This document shows positions 51,313 through 62,184 of a stretch of 64,000 nt of DNA, one piece after another. The stretch lies in the NCBI GenBank assembly GCA_963575745.1, contig CAUYUJ010018316.1, forward strand, positions 629,494 to 693,493, in the 5' to 3' direction. The notes under the pieces were generated by a model that saw only the letters and a list, made by a program, of their open reading frames with translations, had not been told where the DNA came from and made no database searches. A program made the translations under genes and the position numbers. Every line of letters starts with the position of its first letter. Position 1 is the first letter of the stretch. The DNA comes from Prorocentrum cordatum. Its lineage: Eukaryota > Sar > Dinophyceae > Prorocentrales > Prorocentraceae.

Positions 51313-51714
51313 ATGCCCCCCCCAAGTCCCGACCATTTCCTCGGGACCAGCTGCTCCACCCCCAAAGCCCGAGGGCGGCGTTCGGAAGTACAGACGTCCA
51401 GACGCTGTGTTGAGACGTTGTGCGTCCAGGCCAGTCGGCCTGGCTTGGCTGGCTTGGCTGCCGGCAGCTCTGAGTGGCCCAGTTTCCTCTCTTCCCGTCG
51501 CTCCATGGCTCCTCCTCCTCCTCCTCCTCCTCCTCCTTCCATGCATTGCGGCCTTAATTTGCATACAGCGTGTCCCCTGTTGCCAATCCGCCGGAGCAGT
51601 GGCCTTCTGCCCAGCCGCCGACGCAAAAAGGTTGTCGAGACGCCGTGGCCGGGCCACTCGGTTTGGCTGAGGTGGAACGATACGGGGGAATTGGCTCAAG
51701 GGAGGAAGCATCGA
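51313..51714. other. Spacer with TCC tract and family L copy 3
   Basis: Short (CTC)n at 51508–51536. Family L copy 3 at 51560–51655 (CGGAGCAGTGGCCTTCTGCC then CAGCCGCCGACGCAAAAAGG). No gene recognised. Confidence 0.6.
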
Positions 51715-51830
51715 CATGGAATCGGCGATGCATCGCCGATAGATCGGCGACAAAACCCCGATTGCGAGCCCGCTCGCTCCTGGGCGGGGTGGTCTACCAG
51801 GTCCCTGACGGCGACCAGTGAGGGACTGGG
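51715..51830 (+). repeat. Family N dispersed repeat, copy 1
   Basis: ATCGGCGATGCATCGCCGAT then AGATCGGCGAC ... TCCTGGGCGGGGTGG ... ACGGCGACCA. A second copy at 61247–61360 starts next to the second leader relic. Confidence 0.7.
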
Positions 51831-52204
51831 GGATGTCTTGCGCATGCTAAAACTTGTCGGAACCCCGAAACCAACTTCATACTGGTTGTGGTCGATGTGA
51901 CGTCCCATGACAACCAGACCGACCACAAACACAAGCAGAGTGCTCACGCCGAGATGGGCGGGTTCTCCCCCGAGGGACCCTCCAGAAATATCCACTCAGT
52001 TGTCGTTGTGATTCTTTACTGCGCCCAGAGTTTGGTCCCCCAAGCGATCCTCCCCCGTGAGGAGGCCCGCCACGTGCACCATCCCGGCCTGCATGTGGCT
52101 CCAGCGGCGGCCCCCCGGCGGGATCGGCAGCGGCCGCGGCCGGAGCATCCTCTTGCAGGGCCTGTGGCACCAGGAGGGAGGAGGGGCCTCTCCCTCCAGG
52201 AATG
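51831..52204. other. Unassigned spacer
   Basis: GC-rich mixed sequence, no gene recognised. Confidence 0.4.
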
Positions 52205-52376
52205 ATATTCGTCCTCCACCTCCTCCTGCTGCTCCTCGTGCTCCTCCTGCCCCTCCTCCTCCTCCTCCTCCTCCTCCTCCTCCTCCTCCTCCTCCTCCTC
52301 CTCCTCACTCTCCTCCTCCTCCTCCTGCTCCTGCTCCTGCTCCTGCTCCTCCTCCTCCTCCTCTTCCTCCTCCCCC
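52205..52376 (+). repeat. TCC/CTG array
   Basis: (CTC)n with CTGCTC blocks. Pro/Leu/Glu frames are artefacts. Confidence 0.97.
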
Positions 52377-52589
52377 CCTACCCCCAATCGATAACCGCCT
52401 GGCTCTCAAACTCAGAGACGCAAGCGCCTCGGGCTCGGTCCGTGGGCGCGCCGCCGCTGAGATGATGCCAGGCACGCTGCACGAGAGCCGCGCCGCCTTG
52501 GAGGCGGCGCGCGGCGCCCTCGTGGCGGTCAATGCTGCAAGCGGCCTCGCCGCACCGCACTCTCGTGATCGGCTTCTATAGACAAACAA

Positions 52590-52680
52590 CGGCATAACCA
52601 TAAATTAACGTTTGGCGCTCCGCGTTGATTTTTTGAATCTGCGCTAGGCCCCGCCTGGCGGCGCATGCGGCGCCGCCCCA
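52590..52680. mobile_element. Family E palindrome, copy e (left half)
   Basis: GGCATAACCATAAATTAACG then TTTGGCGCTCCGCGTTGATT...GGCGGCGCATGCGGCGCCGC. The matching right half is missing; sequence passes into the coding-like stretch that follows. Confidence 0.65.
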
Positions 52681-52950
52681 GAGGCGCTTGCAGATGGCGG
52701 CGGCGACAACTCGCAGACAGATGCGGTCAAGGTGGTGGCGGATGACGGCGAGGCCGTTGCCGACACGCCGAGTGGGAGGCTTGGCGAGGCGGCGGCTGCA
52801 GGCGCGGGCGCGGTTGCGGGCGAGCAGCGCGACGCTAACACGCTCGACGACTCTTGGGCCGACGGCCTGAGAGAGGCGCCTGCCTTGAGCAACCGCGTGT
52901 GCATAGCGTGTGCATCGCGATGGCCGCACCAGCTGGCCGCCCCGGCCGCT
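52681..52950 (+). other. Coding-like stretch, unknown product
   Basis: The plus frame from 52681 gives about 90 residues of mixed, acidic composition (EALADGGGDNSQTDAVKVVA then DDGEAVADTPSGRLGEAAAA), with G/C in most third positions as expected for dinoflagellate exons. No start, stop or splice limit is clear and no domain is recognised. It could be a piece of an Ala/Asp-rich host exon or chance in GC-rich DNA. Confidence 0.25.
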
Positions 52951-53078
52951 GGTGAGCGCTCTCCCTCCCGCCGCCCCGCGGCCGTTCCCTCCTTCCCCTT
53001 GTCCCGCTCTGGCCGCCGGACAATTGGCGATGCCGTCCCTCGGCTTGCCCGAGCACGCGTGCGGCGTGAGAAGTACGG

Positions 53079-53262
53079 AGGAGGAGGAGAAGGGGGAGGA
53101 GGAGGAGGAGGAGGAGGAGGAGGAGGAGGAGGAGGAGGAGGAGGAGGAGGAGGAGGAGGAGGAGGAGGAGGAGGAGGAGGAGGAGGAGGAGGGAGGAGGA
53201 GGGGGAGGAGAAGGAGGAGGACGAGGAGGAGGAGGAGGGGAGAGAGAGGAGGAGCAGGAGGA
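53079..53262 (+). repeat. GGA array
   Basis: Near-pure (GGA)n. Gly-, Glu- and Pro-rich frames are artefacts. Confidence 0.97.
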
Positions 53263-54039
53263 GGATGAGGCATCGCGACGGGCCAGAACGCTGGGCGCGC
53301 TGGCGGCGTCATTAGTGCAACCGCTGCGATCGCCCGCGTTCGTCCCGCCAGCGCTTGGCGGCTCGGCTCAGCCAACGGGTCCTGCGGCAGCGTTGGGAGG
53401 GAGGCCGAGGAGCCACGGCGCGCGGGTGCGGCCGCCAGGGCAGCGGGGGCGGCAGGTCGTCGCGGTCCTCCTTGGCCTCCTCGCTGAGCTCCTCTGAGCT
53501 CCTCGGGCTTGCTTGCCCAGATCAGGAACGGGTCTTGCGCGAGATGACGTAGCGACCTGGCGCCGTGGCTTGCGCGGGCCGCCAGCGCAGCACGAGACAT
53601 GGGAGACGAGAGCGCTCACACGCGACCTTACGTGGGCAGCTTACGCGCCAATGGCGGCGAAGACGACCCCGCTTCTGGCGTTGCCCATCTGGTTCTGCCC
53701 TCAGTGGCCCGATGATAACCCAAATCCGCTTCGTCGGTCCTCTTCTTTCTCTCGATCCTCGGACCTCCCCGGACCTCCTGCATCCTCCTGCATCCTCCTC
53801 CACCTCCTCCCGCGGGCGCACTCCCGCGCGCGTGGGAGGGGAGAGAAGGAAGGCTCCAAGAGGGTGGAGGAGAAGGATGATCCTGACTACGGTCGAAGCG
53901 CGATGCTCCCAATAGGCCCAAATACCTCCCGCAACCTAAAGAAAGCAACTGACCTTGACCTTCTAACCGCTTCGCTTGCAGAAAGTTTCTCGAACCTCAA
54001 AAGAGCCACAAACATTTTTTTGTTGGTTGGGGGAGGGCA
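53263..54039. other. Unassigned spacer
   Basis: 53590–53680 resembles 2018–2105 (GAGAGCGCTCACACGCGACC...CGACCCCGCTTCTGG). No gene recognised. Confidence 0.45.
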
Positions 54040-55170
54040 TCCGGGCGGCTCTCGGGGGATGGGAGCGGCCGCGACGCGGAGGGGAGCGGCCGCGACACTG
54101 GGGGAAGCCAATCTGAGCAACGTCGTAGCTTACTCGAAAGGAAGCCCCTTCCCTTTTATCTCTACCCCCCGCGACAGGGGGGGGTCCCACCCGGATGCCG
54201 GGGGGGGGAGCGGCACCCAGGCGGCTCCCTTCGGGGGAAGGGAGCGGCCGCGACGCGGAGGGGAACGGCCGCGACCCGGGGGGGAAGCCAATTTGCCCCC
54301 CTGGGCACGGGGGGAAAGCCAATCTGAGCAACGTCGTAGCTTACTCGAAGGGAAGCCCTTTCCCTTTTTTCCCTTCCCCCGAGGGGGTTGGGGGGGGTTG
54401 GGGGGGGTCACATCCGGATACCCGGGGTGCGGGGGGAGCACCCGGGCGGCTCCGTTCGGGGAAGGGGAGCGGCCGCGACACGGAGGGGAAGCCCCCCTCG
54501 GGGGAGGGGGGCTGCCCACGACACCGCCGCGTCGGCTCTAAGAGGGTGAGTGGACCGACCCTCCCCGGGCGAGGGGAGCGGCCGCGACCCGGGGGGGAAG
54601 CCAATCTGCTCCCCCCCGCACACTGGGGGGAAGCCAATCTCAGCAACGTCGTGGCTTACTCGAAGAGAAGCCCCTTCCCTTTTATCCCTCCCCCCCGAGG
54701 GAGGGGGGGGGGTCCACCCGGATGCCCGGGGAGGGGGGGGGGGGCACCCGGGCGGCTCCCTTCGGGGGAGGGGAGCGACCGCGGCCGCGACACGGAGGAA
54801 AAACCAATCTCAGCAACGTCGTGGCTTACTCGAAGGGAAGCCCCTTCCCTTTTATATCCCTTCCCCCCGCGAGGGGGGGGTCCCACCGGGATACCCGGGG
54901 GTATGGGGGCAAACGGGCGGCTCCGTTCGGGGGAAGGGAGCGGCCGCGACGCGGAGGGGAGCGGCCGCGACACGGGGGGGAAGCCAATCTGAGCAACGTC
55001 GTAACTTAGTCGAAGGGAAGCCCCTTCCTTTTTTATCTCTTCCCCCCGAGGGGGGGGGAGGGGGGGGGTCCACCCGGATAACCGGGGGGGGGGGGCACCC
55101 GGGCGGCTCCCTTCGGGAGAGGGGAGCGGCCGCGACGCGGAGGGGAAGCCAATCTGAGCAACGTCGGTGT
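54040..55170 (+). repeat. GCGGCCGC-rich satellite, six units
   Basis: AAGCCAATCTGAGCAACGTC then GTAGCTTACTCGAAGGGAAG recurs at about 54110, 54321, 54635, 54805, 54985 and 55151 (166–314 bp apart). Each unit carries GGGAGCGGCCGCGAC once or twice, CACCCGGGCGGCTCC and long G runs. Length varies mostly by G runs and GCGGCCGC repeats. Confidence 0.9.
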
Positions 55171-55340
55171 TTACTCGAAGGGGGAGTGTCCCGGAAAGGG
55201 GTCCCAGGGGGTCCCGGGTCAGAATACCACCTTCCCGGGGTCCATGCATGACCCGCCCTCTCCCTCCCATTCCCATCGAAGGCCGAGGCCTCCAGGGTCG
55301 GCGGCACCGGCCGTAAGGCCTTAGCAATAGAAACAACCCC
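55171..55340. other. Unassigned spacer
   Basis: Short mixed sequence, no gene recognised. Confidence 0.4.
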
Positions 55341-55464
55341 CAAGATTCTCCTATATTCCATGATAGTTTCTGGACGCTCGCCTTCTCCGCCACTTCTCAT
55401 CGTGTCCCATTTTCTCCTGGGGATCGATGATTACTTGTGTCTGTGTGCTTCTCTTCCTCCCGGC
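55341..55464 (+). repeat. Family D dispersed repeat, 5'-truncated copy
   Basis: Starts at AAGATTCTCCTATATTCC and lacks the GGGGCCCAGGGACAC start; keeps CTCCTGGGGATCGATGATTA then CTTGTGTCTGTGTGC. Confidence 0.65.
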
Positions 55465-55524
55465 ACGAAGCGTTCGTGGCGGGGGGGCAGGGAGGCTCGG
55501 GCACCCCAGGGGTAATTCACGGTA

Positions 55525-57970
55525 GTCCCACCAGCCCTTTGGGCGTGAGTGGTTTAGCGAGCTTTCTCTGTTCTCAACCCCCCAACCCCCTTCTTCCCCT
55601 TCGGGGAGGGGTTTACCCCTCCCCCTACCCCCTCCCCCTGGGTCTGGAGAGGGCGTCCCGCGGGTCGTTGGAGGGGTCTTTTCCGATTCCTGGGAGGGCC
55701 AAAAAACGACGACCCTCACGAGGATTCTGGCCCCGTCGGGGGGACCGAGAAAAAATGCTTTCCTCTTCTCTGAAGCCAAAATCCTTGATTTTACTACGGT
55801 GTTGGCCCCATTTTGGCCGTCTGAGGGGCCAGCGCTGCTGCTCCTTGTTCTCAAAATTATTGATTTTACAAAGGTTTTGGGCTCATTTTGTCTTTCTGAG
55901 GGGGTAGCGCTCATTTGCGCTTCTCAGGAGGTCGCAAGAAGCCCCCAAGAGGCCCCAAGATGCCCCCTGGAGGCTCCCAAGAGGCCTCCAAGAGGCTCCC
56001 CAGCCGCCCCCAAGAGGCCTCCAGAGGCTCCCAAGAGGCACCCCAGAGGCGTCCACGAGGCCCCCAGAGCCCCCAAGAGGCTCCCAAGAGGCCCCCAAGA
56101 GTCTCCCAAGAGGCGCCCAAGAGGCCCCAAGAGGCCCCCAAGAGGCTCCCAAGAGGCCCCACCAGGAGCCCGAACGACTCACACCAGGACGAGGGGCCCG
56201 AACGACTCACACCACGAAGAGCCCGAACGACTCACACCACAACGAGGGGCCCGAACGACTCATACCAGGACGAGGCGCCCGACCGACTCGCACCACGAGG
56301 AGCCCGAACGACTCACACCACGACGCGGGCCTCGAACGACTCACACCACGTGGAGCCCGATCGAGTCACACCAGGAGGAGGGGCAGCGCTCATACAAGCC
56401 CCCCAAGAGGGCCCCCAGAGGTCCACCAGATGGCCCCAAGAGGTCCCCAGATGGCCCACAGTCTCAAAAGTATTGATTCTACGAAGGTTTTGGGCTCATT
56501 TTGTCCTTCTCAGGGGGTAGCGCTCATTTGCGCTTCTGAGGAGGTCGCAAGAAGCCCCCAAGAGGCCCCAAGATGCCCCCAGGAGGCTCCCAAGAGGCCT
56601 CCAAGAGGCTCCCAAGCCGCCCCCAAGAGGCCTCCAGAGGCTCCCAAGAGGCCCCCCAGAGGCTCCCACGAGGCCCCCAGAGCCCCCAAGAGGCTCCCAA
56701 GAGGCCCCCAAGAGTCTCCCAAGAGGCGCCCAAGAGGCCCCAAGAGGCCCCCAAGAGGCTCCCAAGAGGCCCCACGAGGAGCCCGAACGACTCACACCAG
56801 GACGAGGGGCCCGAACGACTCACACCACGAAGAGCCCGAACGACTCACACCACAACGAGGGGCCCGAACGACTCATACCAGGACGAGGCGCCCGACCGAC
56901 TCACACCACGAGGAGCCCGAAGGACTCACACCACGACGCGGGCCTCGAACGACGTACACCACGTGGAGCCCGAACGAGTCACAGCAGGACGAGGGGCAGC
57001 GCTTATACAAGCCCCCCAAGAGGGCCCCCAGAGGTCCACCAGATGGCCCCAAGAGGCCCCCAGATGGCCCACAGTCTCAAAATCCCACCAGCCCTTTGGG
57101 CGTGAGTGGTTTAGAGAGCCCGCTCTGTCCTCAACCCCCCTTCTTCCCCTTCGGGGAGGGGTTTACCCCTCCCCCTACCCCCTCCCCCTGGACCTGGAGA
57201 GGGCGCCCCGCGGGTCGTTGGAGGGGTCTTTTTCGACTCCTGGGAGGGCCAAAAAACGACTACCCTCACGAGGATTCTGGCCCCGAGGGGGGGGAGGGAG
57301 TTTGGTCCCTGAACTCGTCGTTGAAGTAAAAAACATTGATTTTACTACGGTTTTGGCCCCATGTTGGCCTTCAGAGGGGGCCGCGCTCCTCGTCCTTCTT
57401 AGCAAAATCATTGATTTTACGAAGGTTTTGGGCTGATTTTGTCCTTCTCAGGGGTCAGCGCTTCTTAGCGCTTCTGAGGAGATCGCCAGAGACCCCAAGA
57501 TAGCCCCAAGAGGCCCCCAGGAGGCTCCCAAGAGGCCTCCTGGAGGCCCCCAAGAGGCCCCCCAGAGGCCCCAAGAGGCCCCCAAGAGGCCCCCAAGAGG
57601 CCCCCAAGAGGCCCCAAGAGGCCCCAAGAGGCCCCCAAGAGGCCCCCAAGACGCCCCCAAGAGGCCCCCAAGAGGCCCCAAGAGGCTCCAAGAGGCCCCC
57701 AAGAGGCCCCACGAGGAGCCCGAACGACTCACACCAGGACGAGGGGCCCGAACGACTCACACCACGAAGAGCCCGAACGACTCACACCACAAGGAGGGGC
57801 CCGAACGACTCACACCAGGACGAGCCGCCCGAACGACTCACACCATGAGGAGCCCGAACGACTCACACCACGACGCGGGCCTCGAACGACTCACACCACG
57901 AGGAGCCCGAACGAGTCACACCAGGATGACGGGCAGCGCTCATACAAGCCCCCCACGATGGCCCCCAGAG
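55525..57970 (+). repeat. Triplicated about 0.6–1-kb composite block
   Basis: Sub-blocks recur in order. (1) CCCACCAGCCCTTTGGGCGT...GAGGATTCTGGCCCC at 55529 and 57087. (2) TTGATTTTACTACGGT / GAAGGTTTTGGGCTCATTTT at 55790, 56470 and 57330. (3) AAGAGGCCCC-rich tract at 55930, 56540 and 57490. (4) GCCCGAACGACTCACACCAC units of about 30 bp at 56165, 56775 and 57715. (5) CATACAAGCCCCCCAAGAGG at 56390, 57003 and 57940. Long Arg/Pro/Ser frames are repeat artefacts. Confidence 0.9.
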
Positions 57971-58371
57971 GTCCACCAGATGGCCCCTAGAGTTCCCCAG
58001 ATGGCCCACAAGAGGTCCCCAGGAGGCACCACGAGGCCTCATGTTTCGCAAGAGTTGCTGTTTTGAGATGGGCTGGTGGGGATACGCGAAGCGTGAAGAA
58101 TTTTCACGGGGGCGGCGCGGGAACTGTACCGGCCGCAGAAGAAGCCATAGCAGCAGTAGCAGGCCGTCGGCGAACGGCGACGACGTCGAGGATTAATGAG
58201 ACGCCAACGGCGACGACGACCAGCGGCGACCACGACGACGAGGACGACGACGGCCGGTGGCGGCGACGGCCGGCGGCGGCGACCACGGCGACAACCAGAG
58301 AAGGCGGCGGCGACGACGACCTCCTCTCCTTCCCCCTCCCCGTGCGTGAAACGCGCGCAGGAAGGGGGGCG
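57971..58371. repeat. Spacer and degenerate GGC/GAC array
   Basis: 58185–58320 has CGGCGACGACGA and GGCGGCGGC words. No gene recognised. Confidence 0.6.
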
Positions 58372-58657
58372 GGGGGGAAGGCTCTTCGCTGAATCTCGCC
58401 GCCAAGCTTGAGCAGGGACCGACCGTCCCAGCAATCCTGTAGGCCTACCACGAAAATTTTCTGAGAACCAAAATGATCAACGAAAAAACATAGGTTCCCC
58501 GACGTGTTAAAACAAGACGGTCTCGGCCAACAGCGTTCCAAGAACATTCCGTGCAGACCACAATAGGTTCTTAGAACATCCTCTGGTGGGCCTACAGGCA
58601 AGCCAAGACGCTTCGCCACTGCTTGAATGGGGGGGAAGGCTGTTCGCTGAATCTGGG
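58372..58657 (+). mobile_element. Family B copy 3 between about 29-bp direct repeats
   Basis: The element 58407–58628 (CTTGAGCAGGGACCGACCGT...CGCTTCGCCACTGCTTGA) is flanked by GGGGGGAAGGCTSTTCGCTG then AATCT at 58372–58400 and 58629–58657, near-identical direct repeats. A 6-nt gap separates the left repeat from the element. Confidence 0.75.
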
Positions 58658-58842
58658 CACCGTCGCGAAGGTATGCCGTCCCGTTGACTCCATGCGCGTC
58701 CCGGGGCGCAAAAGCCGTTACTCGAGCTCTCGGCCAACATCCCCGGGACATTGCATGCCACCCGGGCCGCTCTCCTGAGAACGGCCCTGGGCCCGGAGGA
58801 GATCCGGGAGGCCCACGCTTCGAAAGCCGGCCGCCGAGATTC
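58658..58842. other. Unassigned spacer
   Basis: Short mixed sequence, no gene recognised. Confidence 0.35.
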
Positions 58843-59041
58843 TTGAAGGGGCCGAGGGACACGCAAATAAATAGTCACAAACCCTACGATTCTCCACATC
58901 GTTCAAAATATATTCTGGCCTCTCGTCGTACCCCCCACTTCATATGTGTTCCATATTTTCCGGGGAATCGACATCTTTATAATCTACATATATATACATG
59001 TGTTGTATACATCTCTCTTGTTATCCCCTCTGAATTCTGGA
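58843..59041 (+). repeat. Family D dispersed repeat, copy 4
   Basis: TTGAAGGGGCCGAGGGACAC then GCAAATAAATAGTCAC...; has an extra TATATATACATG tract near its 3' end. Confidence 0.7.
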
Positions 59042-59377
59042 GGTCGGGCTCGGCGGCCTGACACAATCCAAGCTAAATTACCGAAGAGGCATCACCATCC
59101 CCTCCTACTCCTCTTCCTGCTTCACCTCCCTCCCTCTTCCTCTTCCTCCCTCCTTTGCCCCTCCCCTCTCCTTCGGAGGAGCGCGAGGAGGAGGGAAAGG
59201 GTGGGGGGAGAGCATGGAGGACGAGAGGGGAAGGGAGAGAGGGAGGGGCAGGAGGGGTAGGAGGGAGGGCGGCTGCTTCACCCCTCCTGACGTTGGCCAA
59301 CACGCAGAATCCTCTTCTTGCCATCGCTCGGTCGTCCATTCCCCGTGTTTGTCGGTGTCGTGCGTGTTTTGTTTTGC
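59042..59377. repeat. TCC/CTC and GGA tracts
   Basis: Pyrimidine tract 59095–59170, then purine tract 59170–59270: arms of a loose inverted repeat (CTCCTCTTCC / GGGAGAGAGGGAGG). No gene recognised. Confidence 0.6.
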
Positions 59378-59452
59378 AAGATGATCCAGGATGCTCTTCG
59401 ATGACCCTCGCCGAGACAATGCACACAGCCGAGCGATGCCAAAGCTTCGAAC
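59378..59452 (+). repeat. Family H dispersed repeat, copy 5
   Basis: CAAGATGATCCAGGATGCTC then TTCGATGACCCTCGCCGAGA...CGAGCGATGCC. Confidence 0.75.
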
Positions 59453-60569
59453 ACCACAGCCGATCCCGGCACAGGGCGGTGGTGAAGGACGAGGGCGAGA
59501 TGAGAGGTGAGAGGGGATCTCCCCACGGCGACAGAGCCTTGAAAGTCTGGGGCGCTCCTGGGTCACCCAAAGTCGAGCATCGCGCCCCGCGATGCGCGAT
59601 GATCGTCGCACCCGCGCGCACTCACGCCGACCCCATGGAGGGCAACCGCTCTGGCCCAGACCGCGACGCGCGATGCGCGATCACCTTTCGTGCCCCCGCG
59701 GGTGGCCTAGGCGCTCCAGGAATCACCGGGGAATCCGAGCTCTCGTGCCACTTCCCGACCGAGCGTGGGAGGACGAGGCGGCGAGGGAGGAGGAGCGAGG
59801 TGCGGAGGGAGGAGAAGAGGGAGGAGTGAGGGAGGAGGAGGGAGGATGGAGGAAGTCTACCTGCTTCGATGCGGGGTGGGGGAGGAATGCGGCGGGAAGG
59901 AGCAAGGGAGGCAGGGAAGGACACGGATCTGGAGCGATCCGGGCGGCTGGGTGGCGGGCTGGCCGAAGCCCAGGCAGCCCTCCTTGCCCCAGCCGCAGGC
60001 GTAGAAGCGCGGCGGGTCGCCTAACGTGCGCAGGAGCGGCACCGCCCCGGGAGGATGGGGGGAGGGAGGAGTGAGGTAAGGGGAGGAGAGGGTAGGGAAT
60101 GAATGATGAGGATGAGGATGAGGATGAGGATGAGGAGGAGGAGTTGGAGTGGGAGGGGGAGGGGGGGAGGGAGGAGGGAGGAGAAGGGGGGGCGAGGCTG
60201 GAAAAGAGGGGGAGGGATCAGGAAGAGTATGTGGAAGAAGAAGAGATCCTCCTCCTCCTCCTCCTCCTTCTCATCCTCCTCCTCTTCCTTTACATCCGTC
60301 TCCTTCTCCTTCCTTGGCGTCTTTCTCTACCTCACCCTACTCTTTCGAATCATTATCGTCCTTCTTCTGCTCTCCTCTTGCTACGTCCTCCTCCGTCCTT
60401 CCCTGTCATCCTCCTCCTCCCCCACGAGCTTTCCGTTTAAGCCAGGGACCCCTCAGAAGAGGATCCACCCCCAGCCTTACAGATATACGAAATGCGGAGG
60501 GGGGACATGCAACTCAAAAGGTAGCGAGAGTCGTATTTCCACAAAGAACAGCCTCCCATACAATCAACC
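59453..60569. other. Spacer with GGA and TCC tracts
   Basis: 59453–59770 is mixed (GCGATGCGCGATGATCGTC and GCGACGCGCGATGCGCGATC repeat 65 bp apart). GGA tracts at 59770–59850 and 60055–60240, (ATGAGG)n at 60100–60135, TCC at 60245–60300. No gene recognised. Confidence 0.55.
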
Positions 60570-60740
60570 CGTATGGTAAGGATGCACGGTAAGGATGCAA
60601 GGGCCTTGGAAGGCCATGTGAATGTTATTCGAACGAGATTGGCCAGCTAACGTCGCCAGAGATGGGCCGAGGAGGCAAGGATGCAAAGGTACCCTGAAGA
60701 TGGTTGCCCATACTTCCTATGCGGGTTGACTGTACGCGTA
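60570..60740 (+). repeat. Empty-site copy of the 2.2-kb repeat
   Basis: GGTAAGGATGCAAGGGCCTT...GAGGCAAGGATGCAAAGGTA...TTGCCCATACTTCC then TATGCGGGTTGACTG. Continuous where 2168–2610 is interrupted by an element. Confidence 0.75.
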
Positions 60741-61220
60741 ATTGATATAAGTCCCGTAAGGCTATCTTAGCCGATAGCCACATGACAAGAACCGCCCACC
60801 ATACGTCTAACCGTTGACAACGTTTGAGGCGAACGTGCGTGGAACTACGCAAACAACTACACTCTGATAACAAACCACCATCCATGATCGTGATGTTCTC
60901 GCGATAGCCGCCATTACCGGCCCCGGCCGCCCCCTCAAGGTAATGACACGATTCGTGCTGACCTCCAAACTGTGTTAGTTTTTCAGAGAGCTCTACTCTT
61001 TGACATAATGGTCAACATTCAACTCTTAAAACAACCGCTGTGCCCGCTTGCGCTGGCCGCAGCTGGCGTCAATGCCGGGGTGGGGGCTCTGTCGAGGGAG
61101 GCAAGCCGGCACCATCGTCCGCCATGGAAAGACAGGTGCTCTGTTGTATGTGTATATGACACTGTGTCGGTAATTATGTGTGATGCTGCTACATGGGCGG
61201 GTGTACCCTGAGCCAGCGAT
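60741..61220 (-). other. Candidate retro-inserted sequence behind a leader relic
   Basis: Read on the minus strand from the leader at 61221, this sequence should be the body of a reverse-transcribed RNA. It is lower in GC than its surroundings. The first ATG in good context (at about 61123, CCATGGCGGACGATGG) opens only 18 codons before TGA. No protein, poly(A) or target duplication was recognised, so its 3' limit is unknown. Confidence 0.4.
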
Positions 61221-61242
61221 CTTGAGCCAAAATGGTTACGGA
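61221..61242 (-). other. Second DinoSL relic (one mismatch)
   Basis: The minus strand reads CCGTAACCATTTTGGCTCAA then G, 21 of 22 positions identical to the leader with D = T (G to A at the seventh of 22). Chance is very unlikely. Downstream, 8 nt on, CTGGCTCAGG may be a remnant of an older leader; this is weak. Confidence 0.85.
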
Positions 61243-61246
61243 TGAC

Positions 61247-61360
61247 CTTCGGCGATACATCGCTGATAGATCGGCGATAGGCCTCCGATACGAAATCCGC
61301 ACGTTCCTGGGCGGGGTGGGGCTATCGGCCATCGGGCCCCTACCGGCGACGAATGGACGC
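61247..61360 (+). repeat. Family N dispersed repeat, copy 2
   Basis: CCTTCGGCGATACATCGCTG then ATAGATCGGCGATA ... TCCTGGGCGGGGTGG ... ACCGGCGACGA. Matches 51715–51830. Confidence 0.65.
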
Positions 61361-61512
61361 TTGGGGGTCGACGTGCTATCCCCTCACATCGCGGCCCTTG
61401 GTCCTTCCTAGATCCGCCCCCTGTGCCGCTGGGCACAGAGCGAGCGTGTCCTCAAGTCTTTGGGCCCAATCCTCTAAGCCTCAGTCCTCACTCCTGAGGA
61501 GTCTTCAAGGTG

Positions 61513-61731
61513 TGGAGTCCCGAAACGGTGCGGTGACAAACTGTGCGGTGACCTCGAAGCCCCCAGGACCTCACCGCACGGTCCGTCAGCGCACGGTCTT
61601 GGGACCGTGGAGGCCCCTGTCGCCCGAGACGTCCTCGGAGAACGACCCGAGTCCCAAAACCGCGCGGTGACCCCGAATCCCCATCGACTCACCGCACGGT
61701 GTGGCCATCACCCCGTTTGGGGGCCCCCGAT
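61513..61731 (+). mobile_element. Family C element, copy 3
   Basis: GGAGTCCCGAAACGGTGCGG ... ACTCACCGCACGGTGTGGCC then ATCACCCCGTTTGGGGGCCC. Closest to copy 2 at its tail. Confidence 0.8.
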
Positions 61732-62184
61732 TCAAAGGGCCTGGCCCCCTCGCTCCCAAATCTCCCGGGCTTTTGGCGCCGTTCCGCTGGGGTTTCCCGC
61801 TGCCCGTCGCGGCTGGTCGCAGGACTGTCTCGGGCCCAAGAGGGCCCGAACCCATATGGGACGCACAGAGACATACTAATACTATACGTCCTCCTTGGGG
61901 GCGCGCGTCCGACCGGAACATATGATATGCCCATCTTGTAGTAGATCGTTGCGCGAGCGGTGCGGCCAGAAAACGCCCGCCACGACGCATAAACTATGAG
62001 ATGTGTCGGTGCGCGCGTCGCCCCTGGGGGGGGCAACGCACATATAGTAAAGTATGTTGGGGCGACGCCGACCATACCCCCGGCACGGTGGCGGGATTGG
62101 CCGAAAGCCACTAGACCTGGCCTGGCACAGTAACGGAAAGAGCTGTCAGAAACAGAAGCCGAAGTTACTCACACCACCGTTCGT
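61732..62184. other. Unassigned spacer
   Basis: Mixed sequence with no repeat partner found. No gene recognised. Confidence 0.4.

Noticed and set aside
51692-51701. TTGGCTCAAG on the plus strand as a third leader relic
   Set aside because: Only 10 bases match and the preceding bases do not; a 10-base chance match in 64 kb is not surprising.
53513-55251. Gly/Arg-rich frames of 230–340 codons over the GCGGCCGC satellite
   Set aside because: Repeat translation; length follows G-run variation between units, which would shift any real frame.
55799-57436. Arg/Pro/Ser repeat frames (PRRGSQEAPK-like, RTTHTRTRGPNDS-like)
   Set aside because: Tandem block artefact, seen in two plus frames and in minus frames at once.
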